This document shows, piece by piece, positions 6,001 through 11,058 of a DNA stretch of 12,915 bases. Source of the stretch: Verrucomicrobiales bacterium (GTDB taxonomy: Bacteria > Verrucomicrobiota > Verrucomicrobiia > Limisphaerales > SXQI01); NCBI GenBank assembly GCA_005793025.1, contig SXQI01000117.1:1-12915 (forward strand), in the 5' to 3' direction. Under the pieces are notes generated by a model. That model was not told the DNA's origin, did no database searches, and was given only the letters and a program-made list of their open reading frames with translations. A program made the position numbers and the translations under genes. Position 1 is the stretch's first letter; each line of letters starts with the position of its first letter.

Positions 6001-8502
6001 CTCGCCAATGTCAGCACGACTCCGCCGAATCTTCCCCTAAACGTAACCTATAATGGTTCATCGGTTCCGCCAGTGAACGCGGGGACTTATACCGTCGTGG
6101 TTTCGGTTTCCGACAAGAATTACAAAGGCGGCGGCGTGAGCTCGCTCATTATCACGAAAGGAATTGCGAGTGTGGATCTAGTGAACCTCCAGCATAAGTT
6201 TGACGGAACGCCGAAGCAGGTGGAAGGCATCACAACCCCCGCCAACCTGCCAGTGACTTTGATTTATGCCGGTTCGACCTCGGCTCCAATCAATGCGGGT
6301 AGTTACGATGTGGAAGGTTCGGTCAACACAGCGAATTGGGTTGGATCATCCGTATCGAAGATTTTGGTGATCTCCAAGGCAGAAGTGCCGATAACTTTCG
6401 CAAACCTCGCTCAAACCTACGATGGTGACTCCAAAACGGTAAACATCTCCACGACACCCGGTTTACTCCCCGTCATCGTGACTTATAACGGTTCACCTGA
6501 TGCTCCAATCAACGCAGGCACCTACACCGTGGTTGCAACCGTGGACGATCCCAACCACGCAGGGAGCGCGACTGATACCTTGACGATTGCCAAGCGGATT
6601 GCCGTCGTGAATTTCACTGGTTTAACTCAGGCTTACTCAGGATCCCCTCGGCGCGTCAAGGCCACTGGAGTTCCAAGCCACGTGTCTGTTGCGGTTACTT
6701 ACAACGGGGTTCCCACTGCCCCCATCGCCCCCGGGACATACACCGTTGTCGGCGTAGTGGAGGATGCCAATTACACAGGAACTCGGACGAGCACACTCTC
6801 GATTACCGCCGTGCCGATATTCATCACCCGACAACCCGCGAACACCGTAGCACAACTCGGAAAACCCATTGGATTGAGCGTCACCCACGGCGGATCCCCA
6901 CCGTGGACCTATCAATGGATCAAAGACGGAGCGATCCTCACCGGTCAAACGAATCGAACGCTGAGTTTTGACAACGTGGGATTCTCCGAGGTCGGGACCT
7001 ACAATGTCGTGGTGAGCAATCCATTGGGCACGCTTTTGAGCCGACCAAGCCGCCTAAGCATCGCGACCTCAACACTCCATGCGTGGGGTTATAATTCCCA
7101 CGGCCAAAGTGGTCTGAATATCCCCGAGAACGGCATATTCCCACACAGCGTGACCACCAACGTGGTTGCTGCTGCCAGCGGAGCAACCCATTCCTTGGCA
7201 CTTAGAGGAGACGGAAGACTCTTCGCACTCGGAAATAATGCCGAAGGTCAACTCGGTGCAGGAACCATTACTTCTAGCCTTACCCCGGTTGTAGTTGCTA
7301 GCAATGTGGTGGCAATCGCCGCAGGTCACAGTCACTCACACTTTGTTAAAAGCGACGGAACACTTTGGTCAATCGGGCTCAATTCAGGTGGCCAATTAGG
7401 CAATGGGTCATTTGAAAGTGCCAATCGACCCGTCGCAGTAGCGAGCAACGTCGTGGCAGTGGCGGCTGGTCAGCATCATTCCTTATTCATTAAGGCGGAT
7501 GCTACACTGTGGTCGATGGGATCCAACGCCGATGGACAACTGGGCCGATCCATCCTAAGCAGCACCAATCGCCCCATCCTCATTGCGAGCAACGTTGTCT
7601 CGGTTGCGGCAGGGCAATACCATTCTGCCTTTATTAAAGCCGACAGAACTCTTTGGTCGATGGGCTTAAACTCCAGTGGCCAACTAGGGAATGGCACCAT
7701 CGAGGGATCCGCTCGACCCGTGCTTGCGGCGACCGACGTGCTATCCGTCGCGGCGGGCGAGGCACACACGATTTTTGCGAAAGCCGATCGGAGCTTGTGG
7801 GCGGTCGGGGCGAATGCCTTCGGACAGTTGGGGAACGGCTTATTCGTCAATACAAGCACACCTTCGTCCGTTGCGTCCAACGTCAGAAATGTTTCAGCCG
7901 GACTGCATCATTCAATGTTTATCCAAATGGATGGCTCGGTTTGGGGAATGGGTAAAAACGATGCGGGCCAACTCGGAACCGCACCGACCGGCCCAGCCGC
8001 AAATCCTGTGCGTGTGAGTGGACTCGATTGGGTGGGAGCTACCGTTGGGCGAGGACCATCGTCCGACCACAACTTGGCGATCTTTGGAAACTTGCTAGAC
8101 CTACCTCCCAACCCACCGACGAATCCCCCACTGTTACCTGCCAGCAAGGACTACTTTGGTGCTGAGGAAACCCAACTCGAAAGCAACGAGATCGAAAGCA
8201 GTGAGCAAAATTCTGTTTCCAGCAGGAGCCTCGTATTACGGGTGACTTCCGAAGCAGGATTGATCTTAGTGACGAGCACGTCAGCCGCAGCTGGATTCAC
8301 GCTGGAGTATGCTTCATCCCTAGAGCCGAACGCAGTGTGGTCACCCGTGCAGGGGATTTCCAACCCGCTCGTTGGAGCTACCGAAATCAGGATTGCTCCG
8401 AACCAAAACGCCGCATTCTTCCGCTTACGAAAAGGACAATCAGGGCAGGGCACCGGTGATTCCACCGAGCAACCTCACCCGGAACCTAATCCAGAGTTTT
8501 AG
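1..8502 (+). CDS. Giant modular extracellular adhesin-like protein (5' end outside window)
   Basis: The frame is open from base 1. The first possible start, GTG at 25, lies inside a repeat linker (TVNPPTP) with no signal peptide after it, so the true start is upstream and the protein exceeds 2,825 residues. Numbering from that GTG, the domains are: He_PIG repeats 1-11 (2-918); BspA-type LRR block (919-1322); He_PIG 12 (1323-1406); He_PIG 13 split by a C-type lectin domain (1407-1627, lectin about 1443-1580); He_PIG 14-15 (1628-1793); short BspA block (1794-1899); five MBG repeats (1903-2262); Ig-like domain (2263-2349); RCC1 propeller (2350-2687); Pro-rich and acidic linker; C-terminal beta domain (about 2733-2809). 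I see no LPxTG, PEP-CTERM or membrane segment at the C-terminus, so the anchoring or export route is unknown. The make-up fits a secreted or surface adhesin binding glycans or proteins; the ligand cannot be told. The stop is 6 nt from the convergent lolD stop. Confidence 0.9.
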   Translation, partial: LEPGFWNTVNPPTPVISSPSTATAVVGQTFSYTIVANNTPTSYAATGLPSALAIDITSGVISGTPTDAGTSTVTLSAVNAGGTGTKTLTLIVNPPTPVISSPSTATAVVGQTFSYTIVANNTPTSYAATGLPSGLAINTTSGVISGTPTATGSSTVTLSAVNAGGTGTKTLTLTVNPPTPVISSLSTAAAVVGQTFSYTIVANNTPTSYAATGLPSGLAIDITSGVISGTPTVAGTSTVTLSAVNAGGTGTQTLTVTVNPPTPVITSLATATAVAGESFSHQITAENSPTSFDATGLPPGLTLDTANGVISGIPTTVGIYTVTLSANNVTGTGTQALTVTVNRPTPVITSLAAVTVIQGETFSYTITAENSPETFAAAGLPSGLSLDPATGLITGTPTDVGIANVTLSASNVTGTGSQAFTLTVNPPTPVITSLATATAVAGENFSHQITAENAPETFGATDLPIGLTLDSATGLISGTPTAVGVANVTLSASNVTGTGTKSLTVTVNPPKPVITSLATATAVVGESFSHQLAADNSPTSFEATGLPPGLTLDTATGEITGTPTTEGTASITLSAINITGRASQTLTLTVNPATPLITSVAIANATVGQTFNYKITADNSPATFEAMGLPIGLSLDSFTGIISGTPTILGVASVTLSAINVTGAGTRTLTLTVNPPIPAITSPSVAATGVGHSFSHAITASHSPTSFAATDLPSGLVLDTLTGLISGSPTTGGSYTITITASNAGGTGIQTLTLQVFMLAPSITSPTIATAVAGQVFTYTIAASNPFAFFGATDLPVGLTVDTVTGLISGIPTSQGDYTVTLSASIGDGATSNQTLVLTVHPPSPVFSSISSVAAVLGQPFYFRIEAENSPTSVAALDLPHGLLLESIDGWFWVITGIPTSEGTHVFTLSASNAGGSGTQTFTLTVDPFSYTSDGETITITGGNPQGTGDLVIPARYKGLPVTSIGDFAFADSPELRTISIPSSVTMIGHNAFRYCTGLRSITIPDNVTSIGDAAFEGCSGLTSVTIGNAVTSIGDAAFRDCTGLTNVTIPNSVTSIGSWAFADCVGLTTLTIGNSLTTIGYAAFAYCSGLTTVAIPDSVTLMSSGAFAGCVRLASFSVGPINSAFSSRDGVLFNKNETSLVSFPSATGAFTIPVGVTSIADGAFDSCADLTSVIIGNDVISIGNEAFWGCSGLTNVTIPNSVTSIGRGAFAACADLTSITIPANLTTIADWTFAYCPRLTNVAIPDSVISIGIEAFSDCSGLTTVKMGTSITVIGDYAFWNCPGLHIVDFTGNAPSPGVNVFTDSPNVKIYYALGTTGWGTTFADRPTVPSLAAPTITSPSIATATVGQPFSYTIVANDPQASFAASGVPSGLTLDSVTGIISGTPTTHGTYTVTLSAINAAGTSNQTLTLTINPTAPVITSLATATATVLQTFSYTITAENSPTSYAVSENRFGGLLGPIVNPANGHTYYVLPQGTWQNAENQAIAMGGHLVTVNDPAEQDWIISAFFIAAGAANESIWIGLKDDATEGDWRWVNGEPVNFTNWGSGEPNDNGGEDFVHMNQAAVGWNDLNGEAELFAVVEVEHLPNSLPPGLSLDRLSGEISGTPATAGVYMFTISASNAGGTGTQTLSLTVNPAMPVITSGLIATATVGQTFSYTITAENSPASFETSILPPGLSLNPATGTITGTPTDVGIAIITLSAINVTGTGIQTLELTVNPATPVITSAASVTVTVGQPFTYAITADNSPTSFAVSDLPSGLTFDPLTRVISGIPSTIGTHRIILSASNAAGTTTQTLTLAVNVKFLYRSDGTAITITGTEPKATGELIIPATIDGLPVTAIGFGAFWGCNQITSVTIPGSVISINDWAFRDCTGLTSVTIPNSIDSIGVYAFEGCIGLTTVPETPAVEKTLATMTLSGLKPAYTGSARLPSVQTVPSGLDVKFAYNGSPDLPTNAGTYTVVGLIQDANFEGRATNTLVVGKATAILAFADMIQTYDTTPKLANVSTTPPNLPLNVTYNGSSVPPVNAGTYTVVVSVSDKNYKGGGVSSLIITKGIASVDLVNLQHKFDGTPKQVEGITTPANLPVTLIYAGSTSAPINAGSYDVEGSVNTANWVGSSVSKILVISKAEVPITFANLAQTYDGDSKTVNISTTPGLLPVIVTYNGSPDAPINAGTYTVVATVDDPNHAGSATDTLTIAKRIAVVNFTGLTQAYSGSPRRVKATGVPSHVSVAVTYNGVPTAPIAPGTYTVVGVVEDANYTGTRTSTLSITAVPIFITRQPANTVAQLGKPIGLSVTHGGSPPWTYQWIKDGAILTGQTNRTLSFDNVGFSEVGTYNVVVSNPLGTLLSRPSRLSIATSTLHAWGYNSHGQSGLNIPENGIFPHSVTTNVVAAASGATHSLALRGDGRLFALGNNAEGQLGAGTITSSLTPVVVASNVVAIAAGHSHSHFVKSDGTLWSIGLNSGGQLGNGSFESANRPVAVASNVVAVAAGQHHSLFIKADATLWSMGSNADGQLGRSILSSTNRPILIASNVVSVAAGQYHSAFIKADRTLWSMGLNSSGQLGNGTIEGSARPVLAATDVLSVAAGEAHTIFAKADRSLWAVGANAFGQLGNGLFVNTSTPSSVASNVRNVSAGLHHSMFIQMDGSVWGMGKNDAGQLGTAPTGPAANPVRVSGLDWVGATVGRGPSSDHNLAIFGNLLDLPPNPPTNPPLLPASKDYFGAEETQLESNEIESSEQNSVSSRSLVLRVTSEAGLILVTSTSAAAGFTLEYASSLEPNAVWSPVQGISNPLVGATEIRIAPNQNAAFFRLRKGQSGQGTGDSTEQPHPEPNPEF
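28..2778 (+). repeat. Array of 11 tandem He_PIG (putative Ig) repeats, 249-bp period
   Basis: Repeat units begin at 28, 277, 526, 775, 1024, 1273, 1522, 1771, 2020, 2269 and 2521. The first nine are exactly 249 bp (83 residues), the tenth 252 and the eleventh 258 bp. Each carries the pattern PVITS...VGQTFSYTI...LPxGLxLD..TGxISGTPT..G...VTLSAxN..GTGxQTLTLTVNP, the He_PIG cadherin/Ig-like fold. Units 1-3 (28-774) are above about 90% identical in DNA by eye; units 4, 6 and 7 share long identical 5' halves. Unit 11 has a small aromatic insertion (DGWFWVITG) in place of the usual TGxISG. The array probably forms a rigid stalk that carries the binding domains away from the cell. Confidence 0.92.
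2779..3990 (+). repeat. BspA-type leucine-rich repeat block 1, 13 units with N- and C-caps
   Basis: An N-cap (SDGETITITGGN...LPVTSIGDFAF) leads into about 13 units of 23 residues with consensus TSIGxxAFxxCxGLTxVTIPxSV (LRR_5/BspA family), followed by an end cap (IYYALGTTGWGTTF). After the seventh unit there is the frequent BspA insertion with SxDGVLFN. Twelve of the units hold one cysteine at the same place. BspA-type LRRs are known in surface proteins that bind host or matrix proteins in Bacteroidetes and spirochaetes; that role here is inference. A 32-bp exact repeat joins two of the units (3133-3164 and 3580-3611). Confidence 0.9.
3991..5403 (+). repeat. Second He_PIG cluster, four repeats, one interrupted
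   Basis: Units begin near 3991, then at 4243, 4906 and 5155. The units starting at 4906 and 5155 are exactly 249 bp. The unit starting at 4243 spans 663 bp because a lectin domain of about 414 bp sits inside it; removing the insert leaves a normal 249-bp unit. The motifs match the first array (ATVGQTFSYTITAENSP, LPPGLSL, GTPTDVG, TLTVNP), and short tracts are almost identical in DNA to units of the first cluster. Confidence 0.88.
4351..4764 (+). other. C-type lectin-like domain inserted in an He_PIG repeat
   Basis: The roughly 138-residue segment shows the CTLD order: GHTYYVL, WQNAENQAIAMGGHLVTV, DWIISAF, WIGLKDDATEGDWRWVNG, FTNWGSGEPNDNGGEDFVHM, WNDLNG, FAVVEVE. EPN and WND are the two calcium-site motifs; in characterised animal lectins EPN goes with mannose-type and QPD with galactose-type sugars. 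The domain has no cysteine, so the usual disulfides are absent, as I recall for many bacterial CTLDs. Calcium-dependent sugar binding is therefore plausible but not shown. Confidence 0.9.
5404..5721 (+). repeat. BspA-type LRR block 2, short, three units, no C-cap
   Basis: The block opens with the same N-cap as block 1 (SDGTAITITGTEP...LPVTAIGFGAFWGC), then only three 23-residue units, each with one cysteine, and breaks off at GLTTVPETPAVEKT straight into the MBG repeats. The IYY...GTTGW end cap seen in block 1 is missing. It looks like a shortened copy of the first block. Confidence 0.85.
5731..6810 (+). repeat. Five MBG-type beta repeats
   Basis: Five units of about 71-74 residues start near 5731, 5947, 6160, 6376 and 6592. 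Each contains an (A/K)-Y-(D/S/T)-G motif, a YNGS-like strand and the signature (P)xNAGTYTVV, ending in LxIxK. This matches the MBG (mostly bacterial, YDG/NAGTYTV) family of secreted multi-domain proteins. The function of these domains is probably structural. All five are cysteine-free. Confidence 0.82.
6811..7071 (+). other. Ig-like (I-set type) domain
   Basis: The segment has the I-set pattern: ITRQPANTVAQLGKPIGLSV, WTYQWIKDGAILTG, LSFDNVGFSEVGTYNVVVSNPLG. The core tryptophan (YQW) and the GTYNVVVSN strand are present. Both canonical cysteines are absent (V and N/V at those strands), which is common in bacterial versions of this domain. It sits as a spacer between the MBG repeats and the propeller. 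Confidence 0.82.
7072..8085 (+). repeat. RCC1 repeat domain, seven blades
   Basis: Seven copies of the motif GxNxxGQ(L/S)G occur: GYNSHGQSG, GNNAEGQLG, GLNSGGQLG, GSNADGQLG, GLNSSGQLG, GANAFGQLG and GKNDAGQLG, spaced about 48-49 residues, each with a (A/V)AAGxxHSxFxKxDGxLW strand. Seven blades are what a closed RCC1/BLIP-II-type beta-propeller needs, so the domain appears complete. Such propellers are protein-binding platforms; BLIP-II is a known secreted bacterial example. The partner here is unknown. Confidence 0.9.
8086..8499 (+). other. Pro-rich/acidic linker and C-terminal beta domain of the giant protein
   Basis: After the propeller comes DLPPNPPTNPPLLPASK, then a Glu/Ser-rich stretch, then a short beta domain with LVLRVTSEAGLILVTS, FTLEYASSLEPNAVWSPV and NAAFFRLRKG, and a polar Pro/Glu tail. 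The LEYASSL...W.PV...FFRLR pattern is one I recall at the ends of secreted verrucomicrobial proteins; its role (sorting, anchoring or just a beta sandwich) is not established by the sequence. Confidence 0.6.
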
Positions 8503-8508
8503 GAGCGA

Positions 8509-9174
8509 CTAGAGGTGACCATCCGAGAGGTAGATCACCCGTGCGGCCCGCGCAGCTAAGTCCAAATCGTGCGTGGCAATCACAAGCGTTGCACCTCGTT
8601 CTTCGCGGAGTGCGAGGAGTAGGTCCATCGTTTCATCGCCTGTTTTTGAATCGAGGTTGCCCGTTGGTTCATCTGCGAGAATCAGAACTGGATCATTAAT
8701 GAGGGCACGAGCGATTGCTACCCGTTGCTGTTCACCCCCTGATAACTCGGAGGGACGGTGATCCAATCGTTCAGCCAGTCCCACGCGGTGCAGTAACTCC
8801 CTTGCTTTAATTTCCAAAACCGATTTCGAACGACGAGCCATTCGACCCGGCAAACAGACATTCTCCAAGGCAGTGAACTCTGGCAATAAATGGTAGGCTT
8901 GGAAAACGAAGCCGATATTCCGATTGCGGAATTCAGCCAATTTCCGTTGAGACAGAATCGCCAAGTTTTGGTCTCGGAACCAGATTTCGCCGGCATCAAC
9001 CGAATCAAGCCCACCGAGCAATTGAAGCAGTGTGCTCTTTCCCGCACCGGAAGCTCCGCACAAAGCCAAAAAATCGGAACTCTCTACTTCAAAACTCACA
9101 TTGCGAAGGACGGGGACCACTCTTTTCCCCATGCGGTAACTTTTTGTTAAATTCACCGCCCGCAACAACGACAT
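8509..9174 (-). CDS. lolD: LolD-type ABC transporter ATP-binding protein
   Basis: This 221-residue ATPase probably powers release of lipoproteins from the inner membrane (LolCDE) or a closely related MacB-type exporter. All ATPase motifs are present: Walker A GASGAGKST (40-48), Q-loop Q92, signature LSGGEQQ (144-150), Walker B LILADEP (164-170), NLD D-loop, and switch His202 in THD. The stretch HLLPEFTALENVCLP after the Q-loop closely matches LolD rather than general ABC proteins. Length is near normal for LolD (about 220-235). The chosen ATG has no clear Shine-Dalgarno. It lies 47 nt downstream of the Tat fusion gene on the same strand, so co-transcription is possible. No LolC/LolE permease is visible: downstream is the convergent giant gene. 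MacB-like or FtsE-like roles are less likely alternatives. Confidence 0.87.
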   Translation of the reverse strand: MSLLRAVNLTKSYRMGKRVVPVLRNVSFEVESSDFLALCGASGAGKSTLLQLLGGLDSVDAGEIWFRDQNLAILSQRKLAEFRNRNIGFVFQAYHLLPEFTALENVCLPGRMARRSKSVLEIKARELLHRVGLAERLDHRPSELSGGEQQRVAIARALINDPVLILADEPTGNLDSKTGDETMDLLLALREERGATLVIATHDLDLAARAARVIYLSDGHL

Positions 9175-9221
9175 AATGAAATCAAGACAATGGTTAGAGC
9201 TTATTACTTGTCAGAGAAATC

Positions 9222-10658
9222 TCAGATCTCCTCGACCCGGATGTTCCTAAACTTGACCTCCGACTCTGCATCATGGTTTTGAAGCCCAAGGTAACCCTTC
9301 AGGGACCGGGATAACTCGGCGTCGATGGTTTTAACAAAATTCAATTCAACCGAGACCTGCGAACCGACGGCCGTCATTGTCAGCGTGTTCCATTGGCCTG
9401 CGGGTCGGAGCGCGTTTTTTGATGGTGCGAGAACTGCGTAAATCGATCCGGTGCCGGTTTTTGAAGGGGGCTTTTCCGGACCATCATGGATTTGAAATTC
9501 ATAACCAGTAAAGGCGGGGTTTTTTTCCAGTGCTGAACGGAAAAAAATTCCACTGTTCCCTCCCTTATTGATCATGAATTGCAGCTCTAGCCTGAAGTCG
9601 CCGTAGGACTTACGCGAGTAAAGCCATGATCCTGTTTTCTCTGGGTCTGTGGTCCAGTTCACTCCATTGCGTCCCACTAATATTTCATCCTCGACCGTCC
9701 AGTCGCCTCCGCCCAAACGGGTCCAATTCAGTAGGTTTTGGCCATTAAAAAGTTCTTTGCAACGCAATTCTTCACCATGAACCCATCGCAAGAGATCGCG
9801 CGTCGTTTGGATGGCGTCATATTCGGCTTCCGCTGAACCAACTATCGATTCGATTCCTACATAACCCCGGAATCCTCCGTCACGGACAACGCGCATCATT
9901 TTAAAGAAATCAGTGTCCTCCACCAACCCTCCGGTCCCGAATTTGGTTGCCCGAGCACTGATTGCCTTCGCAAAAGGCATTATTTGTTCGACAGCTTCGT
10001 AACGGTTGATGGAGTCAGGGAAGTTCCCAAAATCTGGCATCAGGCCGAAATTGGGCTTGTCCACGGATTTGACCAGTGCCGTCAGCCACGCTGGATCCGA
10101 TGATGGACCCTCATGATTCTCAATAACCAAATTTAACCCTGCAGAACCCGCATGGTCAGCCAATACGGCACAACTTTGGCTCATGCGACCCTGAAGTTCC
10201 TCAGGAGTTCCGTCGCCAACCGCTTGGATGCGCACCGTAGGACAGTTGAGCGACATCGCTGCATCGATCCAGACCTTAGTGGCTTCAATCGATTTTTGAC
10301 GCTCATTCGAATCAGCGGATCCGAGCCTCCCGTTAGTTTCCAACATTAAAACGCCGATCCGAACTCCTTCGGTATCAGACCTCTTCCTTAAATCTTGAAG
10401 GTAAGATTTGTCGTTCCCACGCCCGACGAAAAAATAATCCGCTAACTCAATGCAATCGATAGAAAAATCACGTCTAGCGATTCGCGGAAAATCGAGGTGT
10501 TGGATCACACCTTTCTTCAATGAATTCGTAAGAGACCATTCGGAGAGGGAAATCCGAAACGGCCCCCACGCCGGCTCGAAGCCCGCAGTGATACGAGGGA
10601 GCAGAGAGAACCCCGCAACCGCAGCAGTGCCAGACTTGAGAAACGTTCGCCGGTTCAT
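9222..10658 (-). CDS. Tat-exported sugar isomerase/epimerase-like barrel fused to DUF1080
   Basis: The 478-residue protein begins with a twin-arginine signal (MNRRTFLKSG, then an Ala/Gly/Leu stretch to about residue 26), so it is probably exported folded. Residues about 33-292 form a xylose-isomerase-like TIM barrel (AP_endonuc_2 family) with likely metal ligands E180 in VIENHEG, D209 in LMPDFGNF and E270 in YVGIES. Residues about 302-478 are a DUF1080 lectin-like domain: ELFNGQNLLNW, GGNSGIFFR, GYEFQIHDG, GYLGLQNH, VKFRNIRVEEI. DUF1080 proteins have been linked to hydrolysis of 3-keto-glycosides, and the barrel family includes sugar epimerases, so a periplasmic role in breaking down oxidised sugars is a reasonable inference; the substrate is unknown. 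A start at 10727 would add 23 residues before the Tat motif and would swallow the likely promoter, so I chose 10658. No good ribosome binding site is visible. Confidence 0.87.
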   Translation of the reverse strand: MNRRTFLKSGTAAVAGFSLLPRITAGFEPAWGPFRISLSEWSLTNSLKKGVIQHLDFPRIARRDFSIDCIELADYFFVGRGNDKSYLQDLRKRSDTEGVRIGVLMLETNGRLGSADSNERQKSIEATKVWIDAAMSLNCPTVRIQAVGDGTPEELQGRMSQSCAVLADHAGSAGLNLVIENHEGPSSDPAWLTALVKSVDKPNFGLMPDFGNFPDSINRYEAVEQIMPFAKAISARATKFGTGGLVEDTDFFKMMRVVRDGGFRGYVGIESIVGSAEAEYDAIQTTRDLLRWVHGEELRCKELFNGQNLLNWTRLGGGDWTVEDEILVGRNGVNWTTDPEKTGSWLYSRKSYGDFRLELQFMINKGGNSGIFFRSALEKNPAFTGYEFQIHDGPEKPPSKTGTGSIYAVLAPSKNALRPAGQWNTLTMTAVGSQVSVELNFVKTIDAELSRSLKGYLGLQNHDAESEVKFRNIRVEEI

Positions 10659-10669
10659 ATGATGGTAAG

Positions 10670-10699
10670 TTCGTACGAGATTAGACACTACACTGTCAA
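10670..10699 (-). promoter_or_regulatory. Possible promoter of the Tat fusion gene
   Basis: On the minus strand a perfect TTGACA (10694-10699) is followed after 18 nt by a weak TACGAA (10670-10675). Transcription would begin only a few bases before the ATG at 10658, giving a nearly leaderless message, which would agree with the missing ribosome binding site. The -10 box matches TATAAT poorly, so this remains tentative. Confidence 0.3.
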
Positions 10700-10749
10700 G
10701 GTATGGAAGAATCCAGAGATCAAACAATTCAATTTCTAGTTTTTTTAAC

Positions 10750-10777
10750 GTGACATGATCAAAGTATCGCCTACAGT
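10750..10777 (+). promoter_or_regulatory. Possible promoter of tRNA-Glu
   Basis: GTGACA (10750-10755, 5 of 6 to TTGACA) and TACAGT (10772-10777, 4 of 6 to TATAAT) are separated by 16 nt, and the tRNA begins 16 nt after the second box. The placement is right for a stable-RNA promoter, but the spacer is one base short of ideal. Confidence 0.4.
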
Positions 10778-10792
10778 TCTCATCCCTTTGAC

Positions 10793-10867
10793 GACCCTAT
10801 CGTCTAGCGGTTAGGACACTGCCCTTTCACGGCAGGTGCACGGGTTCGATTCCCGTTAGGGTCGCCA
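10793..10867 (+). tRNA. tRNA-Glu (anticodon UUC)
   Basis: The acceptor arms GACCCTA (10793-10799) and TAGGGTC (10857-10863) pair perfectly, with discriminator G and an encoded CCA (10865-10867). The anticodon stem CTGCC/GGCAG closes the loop CTTTCAC, giving anticodon TTC. The T-arm ACGGGTTCGATTCCCGT is canonical and the overall sequence resembles E. coli tRNA-Glu. Total length is 75 nt with CCA. Confidence 0.97.
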
Positions 10868-10926
10868 CTTCTTTCATGGATTTCTGGAGAATAATTTTCC
10901 AAAGTTCGATTCTTCACAGAAACCTC

Positions 10927-10954
10927 TTTCCAAACGGATTAAGGGTTCTACAGT
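10927..10954 (+). promoter_or_regulatory. Possible promoter of tRNA-Val
   Basis: TTTCCA (10927-10932) and TACAGT (10949-10954) are 16 nt apart and lie 12 nt before the tRNA-Val 5' end. The TACAGT box and the 16-nt spacer are the same as in front of tRNA-Glu, which is the main support. If wrong, both tRNAs would be read from the first promoter. Confidence 0.33.
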
Positions 10955-10966
10955 AGGCGCGGATCA

Positions 10967-11041
10967 GGGCGATTGGCGCAGCGGTAGCGCATCTGCTTTA
11001 CACGCAGTTGGTCGGGGGTTCGAGTCCCTCATCGCCCACCA
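10967..11041 (+). tRNA. tRNA-Val (anticodon UAC)
   Basis: Acceptor arms GGGCGAT (10967-10973) and ATCGCCC (11031-11037) pair fully, followed by discriminator A and encoded CCA (11039-11041). The anticodon loop TTTACAC gives anticodon TAC. The T-arm GGGGGTTCGAGTCCCTC is normal (one G-T pair). The outermost anticodon-stem pair (27-43) appears to be T-T, a small irregularity. Spacer from tRNA-Glu is 99 nt with no hairpin-plus-T-run terminator. Confidence 0.95.
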
Positions 11042-11058
11042 CCTTATCCGTCTAACGA

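Noticed and set aside
6637..8465. Open frames of 80-135 residues on both strands over the Ig/RCC1 region
   Set aside because: They overlap a clearly coding frame with full domain signatures, and their own translations show no recognisable domains.
10687..10700. GACA...TGTC palindrome as an operator
   Set aside because: Arms are only 4 bp with a 6-nt gap; expected often by chance.
10659..10727. Longer N-terminus for the Tat fusion protein from ATG 10727
   Set aside because: It would place the twin-arginine motif 23 residues inside the protein and put the likely TTGACA box within the coding region.
10735..10750. T-run as a rho-independent terminator
   Set aside because: No stable GC-rich stem precedes it on either strand.
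10793..11041. tRNA genes as attachment sites of an integrated element
   Set aside because: There is no integrase, no duplicated tRNA 3' end in the window and no foreign-looking gene set next to them.
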